Positions 1-7,130 are shown, counted from the stretch's first letter. The stretch is DNA of 11,036 nucleotides from JBBQKP01 sp038326995 (GCA_038326995.1 JBBQKP010000109.1:1-11036); one strand, 5' to 3'. Program-made: numbers and translations. The notes: generated from the sequence alone by a model not told the origin.

Positions 1-45
1 CGCCTGCCGTCAGCGAACGCCCGACGTGTGTTTTTCGAACCGACG

Positions 46-54
46 TGCTAAAAT
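46..54 (+). promoter_or_regulatory. Candidate extended -10 promoter element
   Basis: The bases TGCTAAAAT match the extended -10 pattern TG-N-TANNNT and lie about 60 bases before the start codon of the HTH gene. No good -35 hexamer is seen 16-18 bases upstream, where the sequence is GT-rich. The same string TAAAATCGCC recurs at 2931-2940 in the divergent spacer before the fusion-protein gene. This is a pattern match only. Confidence 0.3.
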
Positions 55-116
55 CGCCAGAGACTTGAATAAGAGACAGCAACACCAAGGCAGAAACATC
101 TAAGAGGTGACCCGAT

Positions 117-1025
117 ATGATGGCAAAAATGTTTTACACGCTCGACGAGACCACACAGGCCTTGGGCAAGAGCGAAGACGAAATCAAGAACTACACGCGT
201 GACGGCAAGCTGCGCGAGTTTCGCGACGGGCCGCGCCTGATGTTTAAGGCCGATCAGGTCGAGAATCTCAAGGCCGAATTAGGTATCGACTCGGGCGACC
301 GAATCGACCTCGGGCCCTCGGATACCGGTATGCAGATGGGCCTTGGCGATTCGCGAACAGGTAGCGGAACCGGCTCGGTTTTGAGCCTGGCCGACACCGG
401 CGCGAAAGACGACACCGCCATGGACATCGGCCTGTCGGGTTCGCGCTCGCCCGCACGCAGCAAGAGCGGGACTGGAATCGGAAACAGCTCGGGCATCAAC
501 GTCCTGGGCATCGACGACGGCGACCCGCGTGCTCAAACATCTGTCAATTCATCTTTCGCCGACCAGGCAAGCCTCGACGGTTTAGGTTCGGGCTCGGGCC
601 TGCTCGATCTGTCACGCGAGAACCGTGACGACACGAGCCTGGGCGGCGTGCTGGAAGAAATCAGCCCGCGTGGCGGCGATCTGTCGGCCAGCGGTGTCGC
701 CGTCGGCGGCTCGGGTGCGGGCATGGGAGGGGGCGGCGTATCGTCCGCTGCAGAGCCGATGAGACCCAACACCGCCACGGGCGTTCGCGGCGGCGCGATC
801 TATGTCGAAGCGCCCGATGCGTTTGCGTCAGGACTGGGCGGGGCAGCACTCGTAGCGGCGGTCTTCTCGTCGCTCGGGCTGCTGGCTGTCGCCGGGGCCG
901 CTTCGGGTCAAGTCCCCACGCTCCTGAACTTCGCCAAAGAATGGCCAAGTTACTACCTCGCCGGTGCCGGTGCCGCCGCCGCCCTCGTGGCGTTCGTCAT
1001 CGGTCTGGTGCTGGGCAAGAAGTAA
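117..1025 (+). CDS. Membrane-anchored helix-turn-helix (excisionase-like) protein
   Basis: A 302-residue protein with three parts. Residues 5-56 look like a MerR/excisionase-type HTH (helix-turn-helix followed by a short basic wing, with FRDGPR at 35-40), a fold that normally binds DNA. Residues 57-225 are low-complexity and rich in Ser, Gly and Asp, with repeated acidic D-D-T/D-T-G motifs and a more ordered stretch at about 160-182 (GLLDLSRE, DDTSLGGVLEEI). Two hydrophobic segments follow at about 238-262 and 278-300, ending in GKK, so the protein should sit in the inner membrane with the HTH in the cytoplasm. The start is supported by AGAGGTGA at 103-110, six bases before the ATG; a second ATG at 120 is equally possible. 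The ferredoxin gene begins 33 bases downstream. Target and role are unknown. HTH domains of this type also occur as non-DNA-binding adaptors in planctomycetes, so a regulatory role is inference. Confidence 0.82.
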   Translation: MMAKMFYTLDETTQALGKSEDEIKNYTRDGKLREFRDGPRLMFKADQVENLKAELGIDSGDRIDLGPSDTGMQMGLGDSRTGSGTGSVLSLADTGAKDDTAMDIGLSGSRSPARSKSGTGIGNSSGINVLGIDDGDPRAQTSVNSSFADQASLDGLGSGSGLLDLSRENRDDTSLGGVLEEISPRGGDLSASGVAVGGSGAGMGGGGVSSAAEPMRPNTATGVRGGAIYVEAPDAFASGLGGAALVAAVFSSLGLLAVAGAASGQVPTLLNFAKEWPSYYLAGAGAAAALVAFVIGLVLGKK

Positions 1026-1058
1026 GACGCGAATAAATATTTTGTGTCGGCGTCCTGA

Positions 1059-1811
1059 ATGTCAGATGAACCCCCAAAGCCGCGACCAGACGAGCAGAAA
1101 CTCGGCGAGCAGGCTATTCACCAGGAACGCGTGCTCGACCGTCGCGGTTTTTTTACGCGCGGGCTTCGCGAATTTCTAAGGCCGATCGCAGACGCCGCGG
1201 TCGAAAAAATTCAGGAGGTCGAAGAGAGCTTTGCGCCGCTTCGCGCTGCGGCGGCCGTGTCGCGCGGCAGCACCTCAAGCCGATCTTCGTCCTCCCACAC
1301 GCTGCCCATTCTTCGCCCGCCCGGTGCACTGGATGAAGCTGATTTCCTTAGCACGTGCAGTCGCTGTAACGCGTGTGTGACCGCGTGCCCCGCGCAGTGC
1401 ATTCGTATCGACGCCAACGTCGACGGCCCCAACGTCGCGGGTAGTGCGCCCTTCATCGTGGCGCAGGAGTCGGCGTGCGTGGTGTGCACGGGCTTGGAGT
1501 GCATGTTCGTCTGTCCCAGCGGCGCGCTCGTGCCGACGCGGCTCGCTGAGATTGACATGGGCCTGGCCGTGTGGAATGCCGACACGTGTGTACGCAAAAG
1601 CGGACAAGAGAGTGACGCACAAGAGTGCACGATCTGCATCGACGACTGCCCGATCGGCGAGGTCGCGATCAGGCTTCACGAAAGCAAGATTCAGGTTCTC
1701 GACGGCTGCGTCGGCTGCGGCGTGTGCGAGAATCACTGCCCGACCCGCCCGGCCCGGAGCATCAATGTCGTGCCGCGGGCATTCAATACGCCTGCAAGCA
1801 CGACGGCTTGA
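1059..1811 (+). CDS. Four-cluster [4Fe-4S] ferredoxin, NapG/MauM-like
   Basis: A 250-residue polyferredoxin, presumably an electron-transfer protein. Sixteen cysteines form four cluster sites: C100/C103/C106/C110 (CxxCxxCxxxCP), C140/C143/C148/C152 (CxxCx4CxxxCP), C177/C190/C193/C197 (a first Cys 13 residues ahead of CxxCxxxCP) and C217/C220/C223/C227 (CxxCxxCxxxCP). The irregular second and third sites are typical of the NapG/MauM group, which pass electrons in nitrate reductase or methylamine dehydrogenase systems; neither partner is encoded here. Residues 27-40 (DRRGFFTRGLREFL) resemble a twin-arginine motif, but no hydrophobic stretch follows, so export is doubtful. Residues 60-80 are an Ala/Ser-rich linker. 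The ATG lies 33 bases after the HTH gene with no clear Shine-Dalgarno site, so the two may be co-transcribed. Family membership is clear; physiological partner is not. Confidence 0.85.
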   Translation: MSDEPPKPRPDEQKLGEQAIHQERVLDRRGFFTRGLREFLRPIADAAVEKIQEVEESFAPLRAAAAVSRGSTSSRSSSSHTLPILRPPGALDEADFLSTCSRCNACVTACPAQCIRIDANVDGPNVAGSAPFIVAQESACVVCTGLECMFVCPSGALVPTRLAEIDMGLAVWNADTCVRKSGQESDAQECTICIDDCPIGEVAIRLHESKIQVLDGCVGCGVCENHCPTRPARSINVVPRAFNTPASTTA

Positions 1812-1860
1812 ATCGTGGTCAGATGATTCTGAGCGGATCAGATCGGCGACTTGTCGAACT

Positions 1861-1913
1861 AAAAGACTGCGTCGAACAAAAAGACCGCTTCGGCAAAAAA
1901 AGCCGCGTCGGCA
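1861..1913. repeat. Three tandem 18-base imperfect repeats
   Basis: Three copies of a unit of the form AAA-RRC-YGC-KTC-GRM-MAA lie head to tail (1861-1878, 1879-1896, 1897-1914, approximate edges). The last copy forms the left arm of the terminator hairpin. On the + strand the period of 18 keeps one frame and would read KDCVEQ, KDRFGK, KSRVGK, but the surrounding frame does not look like a gene. They most likely arose by local duplication around the terminator. Confidence 0.45.
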
Positions 1914-1936
1914 AACGGGTGTTTACCGACGCGGCT
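1895..1936 (-). terminator. Intrinsic terminator of the OmpA lipoprotein gene
   Basis: Positions 1901-1916 (AGCCGCGTCGGCAAAC) pair with 1921-1936 (GTTTACCGACGCGGCT) around a four-base loop, giving 15 of 16 pairs with one C/A mismatch. Read on the - strand, the stem is followed directly by a run of seven T (1901-1895). It lies about 40 bases beyond the OmpA stop codon. On the + strand no T-run follows, so it acts mainly for the - strand gene, although the hairpin also closes the convergent ferredoxin side. Confidence 0.82.
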
Positions 1937-1975
1937 CATGATTGATGAACAGAACGCCTGATTTACCTGCTTGAT

Positions 1976-2854
1976 TTACTTATTGAGCTCGGGGCGTTCT
2001 GGGGCGCGTTGGATCGTGACGGCCGGCTGGGGCGAAACGGGGTTTGCCATAGCCGAGGTTCCGGCGATGGTGGTGGGGAGAATGATGACTTCGACGCGAC
2101 GGTTGGCGGACTTGCCTTCCTTGGTTTCGTTGCTGGCGACGGGGCGTTGCTCGCCGTAGCCGACCGCACCGATTCGCCTTCCGTCGATGTTCTGCTTGAT
2201 CAGTGCCTGTGAGACGGTGATGGCGCGGTGGGATGAGAGATACCAGTTGTCGAGGTGCCCGCGCTGGCGTGTCGGAGCGCTGACGGGCTGGTTGTCGGCA
2301 TGGCCGGCGACGAGGAGTTCGTAACCCTTGGCACTGGGCGAGCCGAGAATGACCGCGAACTTGTTGATGGCAGAAAGTGCGGAGGGCGTGAGCTGTGCGT
2401 CGCCCGAGCTGAAGGTGACGTCGCTCTTGAACTTGACGATGCCGCGCTGGGCGTCGAAGGAGACGAGCTCGGGGTTTTCGTCGGCGAAGCGGGTGAGCTC
2501 GTTGGTGAGCGCGACGGGAAGGGCCGGGCCTTCGCCGACCTTGCTCAAGAGGTCGTTGTAAAGGGAGTTCATTTCCGCAAGCTTGGATGCGAGTTCCTGA
2601 TTCTGCTGGCTGAGGTTTGCCGCAAGTGCGGAAGCGTTGTTGCCTCCGGAGCTAAGGGCGTCGAGCTGCTGCTTGAAGCTGGCCGCCTGAGCGCGGGCGG
2701 CGGAGTTGTCGGACTGGGCACGCTGCATTTGCTCGTAGAACGCATCTCGTTCGATCCGCAGTGCGTTGTATTTTTCGGTGGTAACGCAGCCCGAAGAGAG
2801 CAGGGTGAGCAGCGAAAAAGTGGAAAGAGTGATCGAACGTGTGGACAACAACAT
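1976..2854 (-). CDS. OmpA/MotB-type peptidoglycan-binding lipoprotein
   Basis: A 292-residue outer-envelope lipoprotein that should link membrane and cell wall. The N-terminus has a hydrophobic signal peptide ending LLSSGC, with the lipidated Cys at 23. Residues 28-105 are Gln/Ala/Ser-rich and probably coiled-coil, containing regular QQLD and QQNQEL stretches. Residues about 140-260 are an OmpA-C domain: GHADNQP (D187), NWYLSSHRA (R210) and SANRRVEV (R252-R253) match the residues that hold diaminopimelate in OmpA, Pal and MotB. The NWxLSxxRA form is closer to MotB than to Pal. A short Pro/Thr tail ends the protein. The frame opens further upstream at GTG 2920, but the ATG at 2854 has GGAGG five bases ahead and gives a proper signal peptide, so I use it. 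No MotA partner is present, so motor function is unlikely. Confidence 0.92.
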   Translation of the reverse strand: MLLSTRSITLSTFSLLTLLSSGCVTTEKYNALRIERDAFYEQMQRAQSDNSAARAQAASFKQQLDALSSGGNNASALAANLSQQNQELASKLAEMNSLYNDLLSKVGEGPALPVALTNELTRFADENPELVSFDAQRGIVKFKSDVTFSSGDAQLTPSALSAINKFAVILGSPSAKGYELLVAGHADNQPVSAPTRQRGHLDNWYLSSHRAITVSQALIKQNIDGRRIGAVGYGEQRPVASNETKEGKSANRRVEVIILPTTIAGTSAMANPVSPQPAVTIQRAPERPELNK

Positions 2855-3201
2855 GAAGGCCTCCATGCGGTAAAGTGAGAGTCGTGGTGCAAAGAGACAC
2901 GCGCTGTGCCGCAACCGCACCGATGTCCTATAAAATCGCCGGTATTATGTGAAATTCAAGAGCGGGGCGAGAAAATGACAGCTCATGCACATAAAAATCG
3001 CGATTTTAGACGGAAATTTACGTGCGTCACGACCCGAAATCATCGGGCCGAGCAAACCGCCAGAATACACGCTATCATTTTGAGACTAATTCGACTGTGA
3101 TCAAAAGACATCAAAACTCTGGTCGACGGGCGTGGTGAATTCAACATTCATAGCGATCACCGGAAGCGACGAACAAGTAACGCCACACTTAACTGCTCCT
3201 C
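2855..3201. other. Divergent intergenic region, OmpA lipoprotein / fusion protein
   Basis: This 347-base spacer separates two divergently transcribed genes and must hold both promoters. It is more AT-rich than its surroundings, most clearly at 2925-3110. TATAAAAT at 2929-2936 on the + strand is a fair -10 candidate but lies about 270 bases before the fusion-protein ATG. I found no convincing -35/-10 pair for either gene. A 41-codon frame starting at ATG 2975 with a purine-rich leader is present but does not look like a protein. Confidence 0.5.
2860..2864 (-). promoter_or_regulatory. Shine-Dalgarno site fixing the OmpA lipoprotein start
   Basis: GGAGG on the - strand lies five bases before the ATG at 2854-2852. 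It favours this start over the ATG at 2866 and the GTG at 2920, which would add 4 or 22 residues ahead of the signal peptide. Confidence 0.75.
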
Positions 3202-4845
3202 ATGACTTTCACTCTCCAAACACCCGCCGCACGCACTAATTCGTCCAAGTCCAGCACGAAGCGAAATCTCATTATCTCGGCAGCCATCGCCGCAGTTGCA
3301 CTGTCAGCCGTGGGCGGGTTCGCGCTCTATCGCGCCGCCACCGCCAGCACCGTCGCCGCCAGCACGCGCACGACGCTTCATACTGTGACCTCGATGGACC
3401 TTGACGTCATGGTCAGCAAGGACGGCGAACTGCAGGCGGTGGAGAACATCGAGATCGTGAACAGGGTCGAGGGCCGCGCGACGATCATTGAAGTCGTCAA
3501 GGAAGGCAGCAGCGTGAAGAAGGGCGAAACGCTCATTCAGCTCGACAGTGCCGACATTCGTCTGCAGATCGACGATGCGACCGTACAGGTTCAGCAGGGT
3601 CAGGCGGCGCTGTTGAATGCGAAAGAGCAGCTTGAAATTCAGAAGACGACCAACGCGAACGACCTCGAGGCCGCGACGGTCTCGCTGCAACTGGCTGAGA
3701 TTAATCTCCAGCGATTTTTTGAAGGCACGTATCCGCAGCAGGAATCCAGCGCGCGAACCAAGCTCGATATGTCCAGGATTACTTTGCAGAATCGTCAGGA
3801 CGATTTGGCGCAGACCCGGACGCTGTTTGCCCGTGGCTTTACGACCGTTGCGGAGGTCAAGCGTGCGGAACTTGCGGTGACCGAGGCGACAAACTCGCTG
3901 GACGAATCGCAGACCGCTCTGCGTGTGCTGACGGAATACACTCGCAAAGCCGACGCCGCCAGTTTCACCAGTGCCGTCGCGCAGGCTCAGAATCGGTTGC
4001 AACGCTCGAGGCAGCAGTCCGAGTCGCAGCTGGCACAGAAGGAGAATGACGTCGCTTCCTCACAGCAGCAGCTCGATGCCCGCCAGCGCAAGTTAGACAA
4101 TCTAAAAACCCAGCTCATCAACACGGTCATCGTCGCACCGGCAGACGGAATGGTCGTATACGTGAATAATCGCGACCAGAATCAGGTCATTCAGCAAGGT
4201 GCCGAAGTTCGCGAGCGGCAAATCTTGCTTCGACTCCCAGACACGCGATCGATGAAGGTCGTCGTGCGAATCAGTGAGGCGATGGTCTCGCGGCTGCGGG
4301 TCGGTCAGGCCGCGAAAATCCGTGTGAGTGGTGTGAGCGAACCGCTGACGGGCACGGTGACGAAGATCAGCGTGCTGGCCGACAGTGGGAACAGGTGGTG
4401 GAACCCGGACCTGAAAGAATATCCGGTCGACATTGAACTCGCCGTCACGCCGCTGGATGTGAAGCCGGGCGTCACCGCGTCGGCGGACATTTTCATACAG
4501 CGATTGTCGAGTGTCGTCGCCGTTCCGGTGAGTTCGATTTATTCCGCTGGGCGTCGGTCATTCGTGTTCGAGCCCGAGGGCGATAAGTTTACGCCGCGCG
4601 AAATTAAGCTCGGGCCGAGCAACGGAACGTTCGTCCATGTGGTTGAAGGGATCGATCAGGGTGCGCGCGTGTTACTTCTTCAGGCGGGTGAAGGATCGCA
4701 GTTACTTGATAAGGCGGGAGTGAAGATCGAGCCCGAAACGCCAAGAGCGGAGGGCCAGCGCCCGGGTGGCGGTGCAGGCGCAGGTGGTGAAGGTCGCGGC
4801 CCACGTGGCGCAGGTGGCGGATCAACGACTCGTCCTGCGAGGTAG
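3202..4845 (+). CDS. HlyD/RND-type periplasmic adaptor (membrane-fusion protein)
   Basis: A 547-residue membrane-fusion protein, the periplasmic link of tripartite efflux or export pumps. Residues 22-43 form one N-terminal membrane anchor. Residues about 80-116 are the first half of the lipoyl-like domain (GRATIIEVVKEGSSVKKGE, then LIQLD). Residues 118-305 are a long Gln-rich alpha-helical hairpin with heptad character, and the second lipoyl half returns at 308-345 (VIVAPADGMVVYV). A beta-barrel domain (about 350-432) and membrane-proximal domain (about 433-510) follow. The last 35 residues are a Gly/Arg/Pro-rich disordered tail, not part of the family core. MacA-like adaptors usually precede an ABC transporter gene, but none is here; the next gene is on the other strand. 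The ATG at 3202 has no Shine-Dalgarno site, yet it gives a sensible N-terminus and no later Met precedes the anchor. Confidence 0.92.
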   Translation: MTFTLQTPAARTNSSKSSTKRNLIISAAIAAVALSAVGGFALYRAATASTVAASTRTTLHTVTSMDLDVMVSKDGELQAVENIEIVNRVEGRATIIEVVKEGSSVKKGETLIQLDSADIRLQIDDATVQVQQGQAALLNAKEQLEIQKTTNANDLEAATVSLQLAEINLQRFFEGTYPQQESSARTKLDMSRITLQNRQDDLAQTRTLFARGFTTVAEVKRAELAVTEATNSLDESQTALRVLTEYTRKADAASFTSAVAQAQNRLQRSRQQSESQLAQKENDVASSQQQLDARQRKLDNLKTQLINTVIVAPADGMVVYVNNRDQNQVIQQGAEVRERQILLRLPDTRSMKVVVRISEAMVSRLRVGQAAKIRVSGVSEPLTGTVTKISVLADSGNRWWNPDLKEYPVDIELAVTPLDVKPGVTASADIFIQRLSSVVAVPVSSIYSAGRRSFVFEPEGDKFTPREIKLGPSNGTFVHVVEGIDQGARVLLLQAGEGSQLLDKAGVKIEPETPRAEGQRPGGGAGAGGEGRGPRGAGGGSTTRPAR

Positions 4846-4856
4846 CGCGTTCTCCC

Positions 4857-4885
4857 GCGTAGCCGCCAGCTTGCTGGCGCTTTTT
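4857..4885 (+). terminator. Intrinsic terminator of the fusion-protein gene, made from a dispersed repeat
   Basis: CGCCAGC (4864-4870), TT, GCTGGCG (4873-4879) form a seven-pair stem that extends by two pairs across one bulged C, followed by TTTTT at 4881-4885. It starts 12 bases after the stop codon. The block 4857-4882 is also a copy of a repeat: its reverse complement matches 10208-10233 at 23 of 26 bases. Its tight two-base loop means the real loop is four bases or more. Confidence 0.7.
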
Positions 4886-4904
4886 CGAACATTATTTTCA
4901 CATC

Positions 4905-5438
4905 AAGCGCCAACAATTGGGCGCCTACACAAAAAATTCGTCACTTTTTCAACTGGTCGCAATGACGGATTCAAAACGCACCTGAACTCGATCACGGACG
5001 GCCTGAGCTTTGTCGCGTCGTATTCCTTTGCCGCCTTGCCCTCGACATCACGACCGAGAAAGTAATCCTTTTTCCAGTCGTTGGGGTTGACCTGACCCGC
5101 GAGTTTGGCCTGATGAAACGCGCGTCGGCCGCTGCTTTAGTCGGTATGCAGCCGGTGCGTCATTGGGTCGTCGATCAGCGGTTGATAGGTCACGCGTGCG
5201 TCTTGCCGGTCTTGAGACAGATTGACGTCAATGGGAATGAGCTGCATGAGGGGCCAGATATCGATAGGCGTAAGTGCCGTTCGTGTTGTCCGTGGATTGT
5301 CGTTTGACCTAAGCGCCGCTCGGCTCGAAGCCGCGGCCTTCAGTGCCTTGGTCTCGCCAAGATGTGGTCGTCGACGATCTCGAGGAAGTCAACGGAAACG
5401 GCGGTCTCTGCGGCGTTATTGTCTTGGGCATCGGACAT
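4905..5438 (-). pseudogene. Degraded ORF of unknown family, probable pseudogene
   Basis: The 677 bases between the fusion protein and trkH hold no intact gene, but the - strand reads like a broken one. An ATG at 5438 opens MSDAQDNNAAETAVSVDFLE and continues as IVDDHI to a stop at 5340. A second frame, overlapping near 5350, runs LGETKALKAAASSRAALRS and stays open down to a TGA at 4903-4905 except for one TAA at 5137-5139. Either side of that TAA it reads like protein (LIPIDVNLSQ and then FHQAKLAGQVNPNDWKKDYF). One frameshift and one stop would restore 178 codons. The family is not recognised. It is not a TrkA/KtrA remnant, since no nucleotide-binding GxGxxG is seen. Sequencing error, or chance openness in GC-rich DNA, cannot be excluded. 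Confidence 0.4.
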
Positions 5439-5462
5439 GTTTGCTTCTTTGAAGTCACAATT

Positions 5463-5482
5463 CGGCCGAAAGATTTCGGCCG
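5463..5482 (-). terminator. Hairpin downstream of trkH
   Basis: CGGCCGAAA (5463-5471) and TTTCGGCCG (5474-5482) are perfect inverted repeats, giving an eight-pair GC-rich stem with a four-base loop. It begins about 40 bases beyond the trkH stop. There is no T-run after it on the - strand, so it is either a weak terminator or a 3'-end stabilising structure, placed just before the degraded frame. Confidence 0.45.
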
Positions 5483-5522
5483 GCCCGTCCGGCGATACAT
5501 GAATGATTTCAATACCAGTGAA

Positions 5523-6971
5523 TTAACCGATGACCACTTCCTCTTTGGCAAAGCGGAAGCGCCGTCGGGCCGGGTCGTTGCCCATTGCGATGGCGGCCGC
5601 GAATGTCATGGGCCCGACGCGTCCGAGGAACATCAGCATGATCGTCAGCCACTTTCCCGGATCGCTCAGCGTGTGCGTCACATTCATGCTCAGTCCGACC
5701 GTGTTGAACGCACTGGCTGCCTCGAACATGTAAGGCAAAAGCTGCTCGTTCTGGCCCGGCGCGAGGTTTTTGTTTTCCGTCAGAGTCAGTCCGAGCGTGC
5801 CCAGCGTGATGAGCGCGAAGACGAACACGAACAGGCCTACGGCGCGCTGAATCGTGTCGTCGGGCAATGTCCGTGCGAAGAGCGACACGACAGGGCGGCC
5901 GCGGTAGCGTGAGATCGCCAGAAGGAGAATGATTGCGAACGTGGTGGTCTTGAGCCCGCCCGCCGTCGAGCCAGGCGAGCCTCCGATGGACATCAGCAGG
6001 ATCGTCACGAAGTTCGAACTCGCTCGGCAATCACCGTAATCGATGGCGTTGAAACCCGCGGTTCGAGGCGAGATCGACATCAGCACCGCGTTGCCGATTT
6101 TGTCGAACCATGAGAACGGACTGAGCACGCCTTGCCATTCCAGCAAAGCGAATGTCACGGTGCCGCCGACGATCAGAACGAGCGTGGTCGTAAGCACCAG
6201 CTTGGTGTGCAGCGATATGCGAGCGATGGACCTGCGGTCGCGTGAACGGATCGCCCGGGAGATTTCCTCCATCACTAGAAAACCGATGCCGCCAAGGACG
6301 ATCAATCCGCTGATGACCAGCAGTGTCGCGGTGCTGTGGGCATGGCCGACGAGGTTGGTGGAGTAGGTCGAGAAGCCCGCGTTGCAGAACGCACTGACGG
6401 AATGAAACACCGCATGCCATGCCGTGTCGTGCCAGTTTTCGGCATAAGGCACCCACAGTGCGAAGAGCGCCATGGCTCCCAGCAGTTCGATGACCATTGT
6501 GAAGACAAAAATGTCGCGGATGAGTTTAGAACGGCTGAGTCTTGGAGCAACGTCCAGCGAGAAGGAACTGATCTCCTCGCTGCGAAGAGAAAGCCGTCTG
6601 CCCAGCGCCAGAATGATCACGCTGCTGAGTGCGATGATTCCCAGCCCGCCGAGCTGGATGAAGAGCAGGATCCAGAGCTGTCCCCAGAAGGTGAAGAACG
6701 TTGCCGTATCCAGTACGGTCAGCCCGGTCACGCAGACCGCGCTGGTGATGGTAAACAGCGCGTCGATGAAACGGATTTCGCCGGTATTGTGAAACTGCGG
6801 TACGAGCCACAACCCCAGTGTCCCGACGGCGATCAACAGAAAGAACGAGGCGACGAATACCTGCTCGGGCCTGAGCTGTTGCCATAGGTCAAACCGACCG
6901 GGTTTGCGAAGGGCATCCCATCGCGGGAGCAGTTTGCGTCCAAAGCTGCGTGAATTGGCTGAGTCTCTCAA
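5523..6971 (-). CDS. trkH: TrkH/KtrB-family potassium uptake channel subunit
   Basis: A 482-residue inner-membrane K+ translocation subunit with the four M1-P-M2 repeats of the TrkH/KtrB/HKT superfamily. The selectivity-filter loops are visible: TSAVCVTGL (76-84), SVSAFCNAGFS (191-201), SISPRTAGFN (299-308) and AASAFNTVGLS (418-428), with filter glycines G83, G199, G306 and G426. GSPGSTAGGLKTTT (331-344) is the gating-loop region after the third filter, and GRVGPMT (450-456) lies in the last membrane helix. Length and C-terminus fit the shorter KtrB-like branch. These channels need a cytoplasmic TrkA/KtrA ring; no such gene lies in the window. The start is a TTG at 6971 with no clear Shine-Dalgarno site; a TAG three codons upstream rules out a longer protein, and the next Met is far inside the core. 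A 36-residue basic N-terminus precedes the first helix. Confidence 0.95.
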   Translation of the reverse strand: MRDSANSRSFGRKLLPRWDALRKPGRFDLWQQLRPEQVFVASFFLLIAVGTLGLWLVPQFHNTGEIRFIDALFTITSAVCVTGLTVLDTATFFTFWGQLWILLFIQLGGLGIIALSSVIILALGRRLSLRSEEISSFSLDVAPRLSRSKLIRDIFVFTMVIELLGAMALFALWVPYAENWHDTAWHAVFHSVSAFCNAGFSTYSTNLVGHAHSTATLLVISGLIVLGGIGFLVMEEISRAIRSRDRRSIARISLHTKLVLTTTLVLIVGGTVTFALLEWQGVLSPFSWFDKIGNAVLMSISPRTAGFNAIDYGDCRASSNFVTILLMSIGGSPGSTAGGLKTTTFAIILLLAISRYRGRPVVSLFARTLPDDTIQRAVGLFVFVFALITLGTLGLTLTENKNLAPGQNEQLLPYMFEAASAFNTVGLSMNVTHTLSDPGKWLTIMLMFLGRVGPMTFAAAIAMGNDPARRRFRFAKEEVVIG

Positions 6972-7130
6972 GCCACACTAACGTAGCCGCTTGGGGCTCG
7001 AATGTGGAGCGCGCAAATCACGCGGGAAGTTTACGCGCGGCTCATTACGAAGGACCCAGATCGGCGGGCACCTGAATAAGGCGACCGTCGTCGGACTTGT
7101 GACGCGAGCTTATGCCTCGACTTACAGCAA

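Noticed and set aside
1059..1811. Part of a periplasmic nitrate reductase operon
   Set aside because: No other nap-type gene is in the window and the upstream neighbour is an HTH membrane protein.
1823..1945. Small + strand frame across the tandem repeats (KDCVEQ, KDRFGK, KSRVGK)
   Set aside because: It lies over the terminator stem of the opposite gene and has no homology that I recognise; the open frame follows from the period of 18.
2975..3100. 41-codon + strand frame with a purine-rich leader in the divergent spacer
   Set aside because: The predicted peptide is rich in His and Arg with no hydrophobic core or recognised motif, and the region is AT-rich promoter DNA.
5308..5341. GC-rich inverted-repeat-like stretch within the decayed frame
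   Set aside because: The arms pair only with several bulges, and the same bases read well as an Ala/Ser-rich peptide; no second copy is seen.
4905..5438. The decayed frame as a KtrA/TrkA remnant next to trkH
   Set aside because: No Rossmann GxGxxG motif or RCK-like pattern is visible in either frame.
6975..6990. Possible fourth copy of the palindromic repeat (CGTAGCCGC)
   Set aside because: Only nine bases match the repeat edge and the palindromic core is absent.
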